Assembly: GCF_014192475.1 (NCBI RefSeq)
Contig: NZ_JACHXZ010000003.1
Span: forward strand, 124,001-188,000
Source: Simiduia aestuariiviva
GTDB taxonomy: Bacteria > Pseudomonadota > Gammaproteobacteria > Pseudomonadales > Cellvibrionaceae
Length of the DNA stretch: 64,000 nt
Direction of reading: 5' to 3'
The notes beneath the pieces were generated by a model, which made no database searches, was not told the DNA's origin, and was given only the letters and a program-made list of their open reading frames with translations. Of this stretch, positions 1 to 8,048 are shown piece by piece (positions within the stretch are counted from its first letter, which is position 1; the number at the start of each line of letters is the position of its first letter). The translations under genes and the position numbers were made by a program.

Positions 1-3000
1 TGCCACCACATGCAAACCTAAGTTGTGGCCAAGATTCACCGTGGAGCGCACGATCACTTCATCTTGCTTATCTTCGAGTAGCAATCGTACAAAGGAATAA
101 TCAATTTTAAGCGCTTGAACTGGCAATCGCTTAAGGTAAGCCAGCGAGGAGTAGCCAGTACCGAAGTCATCAATGGACAATTTAATGCCGAGATCACTGA
201 TTTGCTGCAAAAGTAGAAGCGCTCGCTCAGGATCTTCCATGATGGCGCTTTCCGTAATTTCCAACTCCAGGGCCGACGCAGGCAAATCATTTTTGGTCAA
301 TAAATCTGCCAGCTTTTTGGGCAGACGCTCATCCATTAAATTGCGCGTCGATAGATTCACTGCCACCGACACGTAGAAACGCTGCTGGTGCCACTGCCGG
401 CACTGGCGAATGCTCGCCTCCAAGACCCATTCAGTGAGCGGGTGAATAATATCCGTGGCCTCGGCCATAGGAATAAAATCACCGGGCGGCACAAAGCCAA
501 GGGTTGGGTGATTCCAGCGCAGCAACGCTTCAAAACCGTGCAAGCGCCCAGTGTGCAACTCCACTTTCGGCTGGAAATGCATCATCAATTCATCTTCGCG
601 AATAGCGCGCCGCAAGTCGCTCATGAGCGAAAAACGCTTGGGGGAATGCGGATCTATTTCTGGGCTGTAGATGGCAACGCCCGAGTATTGTGACTTAGCA
701 TTGCTCATCGCCACATCGGCAAAGCGCATTAATGCACTGATATCTTTGGCTTGCTGGGGCCGCAAAGAAATGCCAATCGCGGCGCCAATTTCGCTAGTAA
801 ACCCCTTCAAATCGTAGGGTTCACGAATCACTTCCATCAACCGATGCGCTACGACCACGGCCTGCTGTTCATTGCGAATTTGCGGCAAAAACACCGCAAA
901 CTCATCCCCGCCCAAACGCGCCACAAAGGACTCCACGTCGCGCAGCTCTTCTTGCAGCCGCGGGCCTATCTGTTTTAATAATCTATCGCCAACCTGGTGC
1001 CCAAGGGTATCGTTTAGATCTTTAAAGCGATTCAAATCAATCAACAGCAGTGCCATCTTCTGGCTTTCCGGACATTCGCTAAAGTGTTCGCGCAATGTTC
1101 TGTAGAGAAAATTTCGGTTGGGCAATCCCGTGAGTGCATCGTGTTGCGCTTGATACTCCATTTCGGCCAAATAGCGGCGCTTCTCAGTGACGTCGCGAGT
1201 GATTCCCCAAACATGTTTTAAGGCATGTCCCTCCAAAATCCCCAAGGTCGAGACCGTTAGCTCAATACGCTCACCGTTGGCCCGCTCGCGAAAGGTGTTA
1301 ATGTCGCGCAGTCGGTAGCCGGATTCCACAAACTGACACATCGCACTGCGATGGGTTTCAATACCGTGATCAAACATGGGCACCCCGAGCAGTGCATCGG
1401 CACTTTCACAATCGCGAAGTTCGGCCATCACCTGATTGCACTCGGTAAACACCGCCCGTTCACCCAACTGTTTTACCTGCTCTTCAACCGGCAGGCGCGT
1501 ATCGATGGGGGGTTCAATACGGCAGCACCAAATGCCATCCATACTGTTAGCAATGAAGGCTCGGTAGCGGTGCTCACTGTCTTGCAATTCTTGCTCAATG
1601 ACTTTTTCTTTGGTGATGTCGCGCATCACTAGTAGCACGCCATTAACGATTCCGTCGGTATCAGTGGTAGGCGCTTTATCAAGGGAGAACCAATACTGTC
1701 GATCGCCAAAATGCAGTGCTTCTGTCACCCCGACTTCTGCAATGTTTGTGCGCACCACCTGCATCACTTCACGCTGCAATTGCGCCATTTGATGGCAGTC
1801 TCGAAACACTTCAACCAGTGTTTTACCGATCAGATGAGTACCTTTAAAAAAGGCACTGGCCGCAGTATTTGCGTGTTTAACGCGCCCCCATTGATCTAAA
1901 TAAAGAATAATGTCTTGAACATTGTCCAACAGTAACTGCAATTCTTGGCGTTGATTAGCGATGACAAGCCGCTGCTCGTGCAAATGGGTAATTTCGGTAA
2001 ACAGGTGCCCGATCGAAAACACGCTGTCGTGTTCGTCGCGCACAGGAAAGCTAGACCAAATGAATCGCGCCGGGTGATCTGCAAAAAGTGGCAAACTTTG
2101 CTCCGAGGTAATGGCTCTATCTTGCTCCATCACCTGCCGCTCGCGCAGCGCCAACAAGTTTGCGGTGGCGGCGTCCACCAAGTGTTCATCACGCAAACCC
2201 TGAACTTTAGTGGCCGCGCCCATAAACAATTGCTGATATAACTTATTGGCAAAAAGGTAATTGCCTTCCAGATCCTTAACGGCCACCGGCGGTGCACTGC
2301 GCTGACCCAGCACACCGGTTAATAGCTGAGTATTGCGCGCCAGATCATTACTTGCGCGCAGCTCTTCCGAGCGGTTTTCATACACCACCAATACACAGCG
2401 CAATTGACCATCATAATCCAACAATGGCGCGTGAGTGGCACGCAAGTGAAGGGTGGGCGCCTCGGCGGGTTGAATGTCCAACAAATTCGCCAGCGCAAAT
2501 GAAAAGTTAAAGGTTTGTGGCTGACCAGCGGCAAGGCCCGCCTGAATCGCCGCCTTTTCGTCATCGGTAAGCGAGCAACCGGGGCTTGCCAACAGATTAA
2601 AATGCGCATGGCGCTGTAAAAACTGACCGGGTATTTGCTGAAACATCCGCTCCCACGCGGGATTGACGCGCATCATACAACCACGGGCATCTAGTAGCGC
2701 CTTGGGGACGTGACTGTGTTGAAATAAACTATCAAATAACTGCGCGTAATTGTCGCTCTCTAGCGGCTCGGCAAGCAGCGCGGGCGCCACGAGTCCCGTG
2801 GCAGATTTGCGTTCTGGATCAAAGGTGCCAAGGAACACTAACTGGCGTCCATTGTGCAATGTGAGCGGACATTCAAAGCGCGTGTGTGCGCCTTTGAGCA
2901 TGCGCCCCACCTGCGCCAACAATACCCCTTGATGCTGGAGCGACACCAAACGCAGAAAGTCATCCAAGCGTTGAATCGGCTGGCGGGTCGGCAATTGGGC

Positions 3001-3168
3001 CAGCGCGATAAATTGGGGGGACAACTGAAATTCACCCGAGGGAATCGTCCAGTGCCACAGCGCTACGTCATTGTCTGTCATCACCCGCCAGCACAAAGCC
3101 GCTGCCGCACTCGAGTCGAGGGTCGACCAATTATCGTCTAGTTGTGACCGGGTGGGGTGGGCTGACAT
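1..3168 (-). CDS. PAS-GGDEF-EAL c-di-GMP protein, 3' end beyond window
   Basis: An uninterrupted frame runs from an ATG at 3168 to the left edge, 1056 codons with no stop, so the C-terminus is missing. The first ~670 residues contain several PAS-like sensor segments (roughly 130-260, 285-390, 405-525 and 535-675) and no obvious membrane segment. The GGDEF domain has an intact signature, LGGDEF at about 753-757, preceded by the usual DALTGLPNR motif near 685. The EAL domain begins near 862 with EALLRW at 880 and DDFGTGYSSL later; the EGVE region is cut by the edge. By family knowledge GGDEF makes and EAL degrades cyclic di-GMP; both signatures look catalytic, so the net activity cannot be told. 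A GGAG lies 13 bases before the start, which is loose spacing. The domain identity is secure; the ligand is unknown. Confidence 0.95.
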   Translation of the reverse strand, partial: MSAHPTRSQLDDNWSTLDSSAAAALCWRVMTDNDVALWHWTIPSGEFQLSPQFIALAQLPTRQPIQRLDDFLRLVSLQHQGVLLAQVGRMLKGAHTRFECPLTLHNGRQLVFLGTFDPERKSATGLVAPALLAEPLESDNYAQLFDSLFQHSHVPKALLDARGCMMRVNPAWERMFQQIPGQFLQRHAHFNLLASPGCSLTDDEKAAIQAGLAAGQPQTFNFSFALANLLDIQPAEAPTLHLRATHAPLLDYDGQLRCVLVVYENRSEELRASNDLARNTQLLTGVLGQRSAPPVAVKDLEGNYLFANKLYQQLFMGAATKVQGLRDEHLVDAATANLLALRERQVMEQDRAITSEQSLPLFADHPARFIWSSFPVRDEHDSVFSIGHLFTEITHLHEQRLVIANQRQELQLLLDNVQDIILYLDQWGRVKHANTAASAFFKGTHLIGKTLVEVFRDCHQMAQLQREVMQVVRTNIAEVGVTEALHFGDRQYWFSLDKAPTTDTDGIVNGVLLVMRDITKEKVIEQELQDSEHRYRAFIANSMDGIWCCRIEPPIDTRLPVEEQVKQLGERAVFTECNQVMAELRDCESADALLGVPMFDHGIETHRSAMCQFVESGYRLRDINTFRERANGERIELTVSTLGILEGHALKHVWGITRDVTEKRRYLAEMEYQAQHDALTGLPNRNFLYRTLREHFSECPESQKMALLLIDLNRFKDLNDTLGHQVGDRLLKQIGPRLQEELRDVESFVARLGGDEFAVFLPQIRNEQQAVVVAHRLMEVIREPYDLKGFTSEIGAAIGISLRPQQAKDISALMRFADVAMSNAKSQYSGVAIYSPEIDPHSPKRFSLMSDLRRAIREDELMMHFQPKVELHTGRLHGFEALLRWNHPTLGFVPPGDFIPMAEATDIIHPLTEWVLEASIRQCRQWHQQRFYVSVAVNLSTRNLMDERLPKKLADLLTKNDLPASALELEITESAIMEDPERALLLLQQISDLGIKLSIDDFGTGYSSLAYLKRLPVQALKIDYSFVRLLLEDKQDEVIVRSTVNLGHNLGLHVVA

Positions 3169-3325
3169 TGCGAGCCTGCATCTCCATGCGTAGACATCTC
3201 CACCATGAGTTTAGCCGACGCATGAAGCTCTGCTGCTCGATCTAGCCTTTTTGCTGATATTCAGCGCACAAATTTAATGACCAAAGTACTAGAAAGTGCC
3301 TTTTGACCGATTTCGTTGTTGGCCG

Positions 3326-3556
3326 CTAGTAATGAGGGGGGCGCTCATCGCCAGCTTCACTGCCTTGGTCAACGCGGTATTGCAGGTCCAAGTGTTTTTC
3401 ACTGAGGGTTCTCACCTGCTCGCGCAGGCGCAGGAGCTCAGTATCTTGGCGCGACAGGACAGTATTGAGTTCAGACAGCATATCCTCCTGAAACGCCAGC
3501 CTGATTTCCAGTTCTTCTAACCGAGCGACACAGGCCGCCATGGATTCTTCTGACAT
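3326..3556 (-). CDS. slyX: SlyX family protein
   Basis: A 76-residue, mostly helical protein with heptad-like leucines (RLEELEIRLAFQEDML) predicting a short coiled coil. It ends in ERPPHY, the C-terminal PPHY signature of the SlyX family, and has the family's usual length. SlyX is widespread in proteobacteria and its molecular role is not established. The start at 3556 lies 13 bases after the stop of the serine hydrolase gene on the same strand, so the two are probably co-transcribed. Confidence 0.9.
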   Translation of the reverse strand: MSEESMAACVARLEELEIRLAFQEDMLSELNTVLSRQDTELLRLREQVRTLSEKHLDLQYRVDQGSEAGDERPPHY

Positions 3557-3569
3557 ATGCCAAACTCCT

Positions 3570-4724
3570 CTAGATGACCTGATATAAGGCGTTGATTAGC
3601 CGCTCCGCGCGGCTATCGATGAGTAGACTTTGCGCCATTTGATTGGACACAAATGCAAAACTTAGATTGTAGTCTGGATCGGCGAAGCCCAAGCAGCCAC
3701 CGGCACCGGCATGGCCGAATGCGCGCGCGCCGCGCCCCAAGCGCCGATCGCCGCCCTCTTGGGTAAGCATAAAGCCCAGGGAAAACCGCATTGGCGTTTG
3801 CAATACCCGATCATCGCCGGATGATCGCTCTAACCAACAGGCCTCGCGCTGGGCCAACGGCAGCAATTGTTCGCCGCTGATCAAGGCATCGTAGACACGG
3901 GCCAAATCTCGCGCCGAAGCATGGCCGTTAGCCGCGGGAATTTCGGCCCCGCGCCACGCTGCGCCATTAGTTCCCACCATCAAACTCATGGGGTTAGTGA
4001 AGGCTTTATTGACCACCCCTTGCGGGTCGTCCTTCATGGCGCGCCCTAATTGCAATACGCCCTGCTCGGCTTTGGCGCCGCGAATTGCGCCCACCTCGGC
4101 GAGCAAGGATTGCTCTGCTTCAGGCACACCAAAGGCGATGCCCAGCGCCAGCGGAGCTGCGATCTGTTGCTGAAAGTATTCATTGAAATTGGCTGCACCA
4201 CTGGCGCGCCGCACCAATTCGGCCAATATCCAGCCATACAGAATGGGCGAATAGCCTTGGGCTTCACCCGGGGTCCACCAGGGTTGCTCGGCCGCGACCA
4301 ATGCGCGCACCTGCGCCGGATCAAAAATGGCGGCATCGGCAACCCGAGTATGAAACGCGTTGACACCCGATCGGTGGCACAACACCTGCTCAATTGTGAC
4401 GGAGGCCTTGCCGTTGGCGCCAAATTCCGGCCAAAAATCCGCTATGGGTTGGTTCAACGACAAAACGCCCTTAGCGGCGAGCTGCAATACCGCGATGGCC
4501 ACCAAGGGCTTGCCCGCTGAAAAGATATTGACCCGCGTATCGGCCACCCACGGCAGCTCGCCGGCCTTGTCGCGCGCGCCGGCCCAAATATCGAGCAACG
4601 GCTCGCCGTCGCGGTAGACTGCGAGCGCCGCGCCCTGAGGCAATGCTCGCTGAAGGTCGGCGAAAACCTCGGCCACGGGCTCAAAACCGGGCGCGATATC
4701 ACCCTGCACTGAAAATTCCGGCAT
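3570..4724 (-). CDS. Beta-lactamase-fold serine hydrolase (EstB-like esterase)
   Basis: A 384-residue cytoplasmic-looking protein of the class C beta-lactamase/esterase fold. The nucleophile motif SxxK appears as SAGK at 69-72. A YSP tripeptide stands where the family has the YxN tyrosine, and an FGHAG motif near the C-terminus corresponds to the KTG-like box. These proteins are usually esterases or D-amino-acid amidases rather than antibiotic-resistance enzymes; the substrate cannot be read from sequence. The frame could extend upstream to 4793, but the MPEFSVQGD start at 4724 matches where family homology normally begins. It is divergent from the LysE-type exporter and followed by slyX. Confidence 0.85.
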   Translation of the reverse strand: MPEFSVQGDIAPGFEPVAEVFADLQRALPQGAALAVYRDGEPLLDIWAGARDKAGELPWVADTRVNIFSAGKPLVAIAVLQLAAKGVLSLNQPIADFWPEFGANGKASVTIEQVLCHRSGVNAFHTRVADAAIFDPAQVRALVAAEQPWWTPGEAQGYSPILYGWILAELVRRASGAANFNEYFQQQIAAPLALGIAFGVPEAEQSLLAEVGAIRGAKAEQGVLQLGRAMKDDPQGVVNKAFTNPMSLMVGTNGAAWRGAEIPAANGHASARDLARVYDALISGEQLLPLAQREACWLERSSGDDRVLQTPMRFSLGFMLTQEGGDRRLGRGARAFGHAGAGGCLGFADPDYNLSFAFVSNQMAQSLLIDSRAERLINALYQVI

Positions 4725-4816
4725 AACGATTGGCTCTGTGCAAAAGCTGGCAATTGTACCGTGAAATCTGCACACTCCGTGGCCATTGCGCACGAATAAT
4801 TACGAGGAATTTGGAC

Positions 4817-5416
4817 ATGTTGTTAAGCAGTTGGCTCGCGGTGGCTGGAATTTGCACGCTCGGCGCTATGTCACCGGGGCCGAGTTTAGCCGTGGTCATG
4901 AACAACACTGTCAATCACGGTCGTCGGGCCGGCATGCTGACCGCCATCGGACACGGGCTGGGCGTCACGGGTTATGCGGCGGCCACGGCGCTGGGCCTGG
5001 CAGTTATCATCGCCAGCTCGCCCCTGGTGTTCGATGCCATTCGCTATGCGGGCGCGGCATTTTTACTGTACCTGGCCTACAAAAGTTTTACCGCGCCGGC
5101 GGGCACCACCCAACAACACCCTCAAAAAGGCTCACAGGGATTCGTCAGCGGGCTGCTCATCGCGGCGCTAAATCCGAAGATGGCCATTTTCTTTTTGGCG
5201 CTGTTTAGTCAGTTCATCGACGTGGATGCCAACCTGCAAGACAAATTGATTTTGGCGTTGACTGCCGGCGTTATCGACACCGTTTGGTACCTACTGGTGG
5301 CGTGGGGGCTGGCGACCCCTGCCGTACTCGCATGGCTCAAGCGCCATCAACAAAGCCTGAACCGCGTGTTCGCCGTTGTGATTGCACTATTGGCTATCAG
5401 CATAGTTTGGCAATGA
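4817..5416 (+). CDS. LysE/RhtB family amino-acid exporter
   Basis: A 199-residue integral membrane protein with about six hydrophobic segments. Near the N-terminus it has the LysE-family signature GAMSPGPSLAVV and, mid-protein, the NPKMAIFF motif. The family exports amino acids or derivatives across the inner membrane; which one is not predictable here. The ATG at 4817 is preceded by GAGGA at 4804-4808 with good spacing, so the longer in-frame extension upstream is rejected. It is divergent from the serine hydrolase gene and convergent with the potassium channel gene. Confidence 0.9.
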   Translation: MLLSSWLAVAGICTLGAMSPGPSLAVVMNNTVNHGRRAGMLTAIGHGLGVTGYAAATALGLAVIIASSPLVFDAIRYAGAAFLLYLAYKSFTAPAGTTQQHPQKGSQGFVSGLLIAALNPKMAIFFLALFSQFIDVDANLQDKLILALTAGVIDTVWYLLVAWGLATPAVLAWLKRHQQSLNRVFAVVIALLAISIVWQ

Positions 5417-5449
5417 ATCTGGCTTCGACTCTGATAGCGACAATGGTCG

Positions 5450-6280
5450 CTACTCGGGCAGCGCGGCACCGCAATATTTACAAAAGCGTGCATCCGATTC
5501 GTGATTGCCTTTGTCACACTGACCGCAGCGCGCTTGCTGCCGCTGCTGGGTCACCTGCTGCACCAATTCAGCGGTAAAAATGCCCGTGGGAATGGCAATT
5601 ATTGAGTAGCCCGTGAGCATCACTAGTGCCGCCAAAAATTGCCCGATGGGCGTTTGCGGCGTGATGTCGCCGTAGCCCACAGTGGTAATACTGACAATGG
5701 CCCAATAAATACTTTTGGGAATACTGGTAAAGCCATTGTGCGGCCCTTCCACCACATACATCAGCGAACCGAAGACCGTGGTCAGCACCAATACAGAGCT
5801 AAAAAACACCAAGATTTTACGGCGCGCCATCATCATTGAGCGCACCAGCACATTGGCTTCTTTCAGGTAGCGCACGAGTTTTAAAATGCGGAAAATGCGC
5901 AGCACGCGTAGTAATCGAATGGTGAGTAGGTAGTTGAGATCGCCGAAAAACAAACCGAGATAGCTCGGCAAAATCGACAGCAGATCCACCAAGCCGTAAT
6001 AACTTTTTATATAGCGCCAGCGGTCGGAGGATACATACACCCGCACGCCATACTCGAGCGTGAAAATCAGGGTAAACACCCACTCCGCCACTGACATCGC
6101 CAGCGCCCACTGCTCGCCTAGGCCCTTGAGGGTTTCCAGCATCATCACCGCCACACTCAACAAAATCAGCGCGATGAGCACCAAATCAAAGGCGCGACCG
6201 GCGGGCGTGTCATAGCCAAAAATGATGTCGGATATGCGCGTGCGTAGCGTCGCTGGGCTCTGATTCTGAGCATCGTTCAT
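5450..6280 (-). CDS. Voltage-gated K+ channel with C-terminal zinc ribbon
   Basis: A 276-residue six-helix cation channel. The S4-like helix is arginine-rich (RLLRVLRIFRILKLVRYLK, about 122-140) and the pore loop carries the potassium selectivity filter TVGYGD at 200-205. This is the ion-transporter/Kv-like superfamily of the inner membrane. Unusually, the cytoplasmic tail ends in two CxxC knuckles (C252, C255 and C267, C270), a predicted zinc ribbon. The start at 6280 is divergent from the downstream zinc-ribbon membrane protein gene. Channel identity is strong; metal binding by the tail is inferred. Confidence 0.92.
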   Translation of the reverse strand: MNDAQNQSPATLRTRISDIIFGYDTPAGRAFDLVLIALILLSVAVMMLETLKGLGEQWALAMSVAEWVFTLIFTLEYGVRVYVSSDRWRYIKSYYGLVDLLSILPSYLGLFFGDLNYLLTIRLLRVLRIFRILKLVRYLKEANVLVRSMMMARRKILVFFSSVLVLTTVFGSLMYVVEGPHNGFTSIPKSIYWAIVSITTVGYGDITPQTPIGQFLAALVMLTGYSIIAIPTGIFTAELVQQVTQQRQQARCGQCDKGNHESDARFCKYCGAALPE

Positions 6281-6409
6281 GGGGTGTAACCCTATTCTGA
6301 CGGAATGGTTGATACGAGGCCGCCAAGGATTACAATAGCCCGATCATTTTGCAATGCCCAATCGCGCTGGCGCGAAGGCAACTGCACCCCACTACAGGAT
6401 GTCACCGCC

Positions 6410-6754
6410 ATGTCGCTTATTTTGTCCCGCCTTAAATGCCCTTGGTGCCAAACCCCGGTCACCAAGGCCCAATTGAAGGAGCAGAACCTGCTGCAAGTCT
6501 ATTTAAAGCGGCAAGCCTTTCCGTGCCCACACTGCCAACAACAGATCACCCTCCCCGAACGCGCTGAAAAGCTCATCAGCAGCGGTTTATTTGTGTCGGT
6601 TTTTTTAGCGCCTATATTCGCCTACAGCGGCTGGCTCGGCATTAATCCCGCCCTGCTCTTTTCGCTCGGCGTGTCCATGGTGCTCACCGGCATCTATTTT
6701 CAAAAACTGCAAAAAGTCGATGCTGCAGAGGAGCCCCAACATGAGCAAAAATAG
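6410..6754 (+). CDS. Small zinc-ribbon membrane protein of unknown function
   Basis: A 114-residue protein with two CxxC pairs (CPWC near residue 10 and CPHC near 40) forming a predicted N-terminal zinc ribbon, followed by two hydrophobic segments between about 55 and 100 and a short acidic tail. I do not recognise a named family. The chosen ATG at 6410 has AGGA about 11 bases upstream; an upstream in-frame start at 6305 adds residues without family-like character. Its last 14 bases overlap the start of the yciH gene, implying translational coupling. Confidence 0.7.
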   Translation: MSLILSRLKCPWCQTPVTKAQLKEQNLLQVYLKRQAFPCPHCQQQITLPERAEKLISSGLFVSVFLAPIFAYSGWLGINPALLFSLGVSMVLTGIYFQKLQKVDAAEEPQHEQK

Positions 6755-7064
6755 CCGGTTGGTATACTCGACGGAGTCCGGTCGTATAGACGCGCCCAGC
6801 CAGAGCTTAGCGCCGCCAGACAGCGACGGGATCGTGCGCATACAGCGCAGTTCGAAAGGGCGTGGGGGCAAATCCGTGAGCGTGATCACCGGCCTCGGGC
6901 TCGGCAAAGGTGAACTCAAAACACTGGCCAAAGCACTGAAGCAGGTCTGCGGTGTGGGCGGATCCGTCAAAGATTGGGACATCGAAATCCAAGGTGACAT
7001 GCGCGACAAGCTCAAAACCGAGCTGGAAAAGCGCGGCTATACCGTCAAATTGGCAGGTGGCTAA
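6741..7064 (+). CDS. yciH: Translation initiation factor Sui1/YciH family
   Basis: A 107-residue protein with the SUI1/eIF1 fold. The N-terminus LVYSTESGRI and the central stretch KGRGGKSVSVITGLGL, followed by a helix and a final RGYTVKLAGG strand, are typical of bacterial YciH. The family resembles eukaryotic eIF1 and binds the small ribosomal subunit in vitro, although it is dispensable in bacteria. The ATG at 6741 has GAGGAG 7 bases upstream inside the preceding gene. DUF3820 follows after 2 bases, so this is part of a three-gene unit. Confidence 0.93.
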   Translation: MSKNSRLVYSTESGRIDAPSQSLAPPDSDGIVRIQRSSKGRGGKSVSVITGLGLGKGELKTLAKALKQVCGVGGSVKDWDIEIQGDMRDKLKTELEKRGYTVKLAGG

Positions 7065-7066
7065 GC

Positions 7067-7318
7067 ATGAACGACGCACCCTTCCCGCCCGAGTATTTAA
7101 AATTGTTGGTCACCACGCCCATGCCCTTCGGAAAATACCAAGGCCAAATGCTGGCCGACTTGCCGGAGCCCTATCTGGTGTGGTTTAGCGGTCAGGGGTT
7201 CCCCAAGGGAAAACTGGGCGAGCTGTTGGCGCTCATCTTCGAAATCAAGGTCAACGGCCTTGAACCCATTTTGGAACCGCTGCGCAACCGCCCCGCCCAC
7301 TTTAACCCCCACGCATAA
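7067..7318 (+). CDS. DUF3820 family protein
   Basis: An 83-residue soluble protein with the DUF3820 core MPFGKYQGQMLADLPEPY followed by LVWFSGQGFPKGKLGELL and a closing NGLEPIL helix. The family is common in gammaproteobacteria; its function is not settled, although some members were noted as putative quorum-sensing-regulated factors. It begins 2 bases after yciH stops and is probably the last gene of that unit. Confidence 0.9.
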   Translation: MNDAPFPPEYLKLLVTTPMPFGKYQGQMLADLPEPYLVWFSGQGFPKGKLGELLALIFEIKVNGLEPILEPLRNRPAHFNPHA

Positions 7319-7420
7319 ATTCACGCTGGCCCAACTTTTGCTCTACCCCTCCCATGAACAGTTAACGCGAGCGAACCGTCAATTAATTGACGTCGCGCTC
7401 AGTTTCCAGAGGGTTTTACC

Positions 7421-7966
7421 ATGGATCAAGCAACATTTTGGTCACTACTCGATACACTGGCAAAAATCGGCATGGGTGCCTTACTGCTGGCCATAGGCCT
7501 ATGGTTTGCCCACTATCGCAAGCCCAGCCAACCGGCCTCACCGGAGTCTATTGCCGCTAAACGCAAGCTCAAAATATACGAGGAAGTCTCTCGCCAAATG
7601 GGCAACGTCAGCCACAGCTTCGCCAAATATTCGGCGCTGGTGATTGAGTCGGTGCGCTTTGGCGCGCGCTGGCCACAGGCGCGTCGGGCTGAGCTGGACA
7701 ATATCAACAACGAGCTGGTGCAGGAATTTCGGCGCATGGCTGACGCCGAGGCCAACCTATTATTGATCGGCGAAAAGGGGCTGGAGAAAAACTTGCGCTT
7801 GTACGGTGCTCAAATCGCCCTGTTCCGCAAACAGGTGTACGTAGGCCGGCGGGATATCAGCAATCAAGAGATTGCCGACCTCAAGCAAGACATCTACAAA
7901 TTGCGCGAACAGTTTTACGATGTGCTCAGCAAAAAATACGACGATAACGTGCGTAAATCTGCCTGA
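7421..7966 (+). CDS. Single-pass membrane protein with helical cytoplasmic domain
   Basis: A 181-residue protein: a short N-terminal region, one hydrophobic segment at about 14-32 (LAKIGMGALLLAIGLWFA), then a charged, mostly helical domain with coiled-coil character. I do not recognise the family and assign no function. The ATG at 7421 is preceded by an AGAGGG-like sequence at 7408-7413. It is separated by about 100 bases from the DUF3820 gene and followed at once by an intrinsic terminator, so it may be its own unit or the end of the upstream operon. Confidence 0.7.
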   Translation: MDQATFWSLLDTLAKIGMGALLLAIGLWFAHYRKPSQPASPESIAAKRKLKIYEEVSRQMGNVSHSFAKYSALVIESVRFGARWPQARRAELDNINNELVQEFRRMADAEANLLLIGEKGLEKNLRLYGAQIALFRKQVYVGRRDISNQEIADLKQDIYKLREQFYDVLSKKYDDNVRKSA

Positions 7967-7984
7967 CCCTGCGCCTACTTCGCA

Positions 7985-8018
7985 AGACTATTTGGCGTTT
8001 GCCGCCAGATAGTCTTTT
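7985..8018 (+). terminator. Intrinsic terminator after the 7421 gene
   Basis: A 13-base inverted repeat with one T/C mismatch (AGACTATTTGGCG against CGCCAGATAGTCT) and a five-base loop, followed by TTTT. It lies just after the stop at 7966. The minus strand lacks a comparable T run. Confidence 0.75.
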
Positions 8019-8048
8019 GCGTTAGCACCGAGTTTCGATAGCAATTTA

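Noticed and set aside
4050-4520. A 156-residue open frame on the plus strand inside the serine hydrolase gene
   Set aside because: It is antisense to a gene with clear motifs, has no ribosome site and shows no domain character.
5284-5577. A 97-residue frame bridging LysE and the K+ channel gene
   Set aside because: It crosses the end of one gene and the antisense of another, with no ribosome site or motif.
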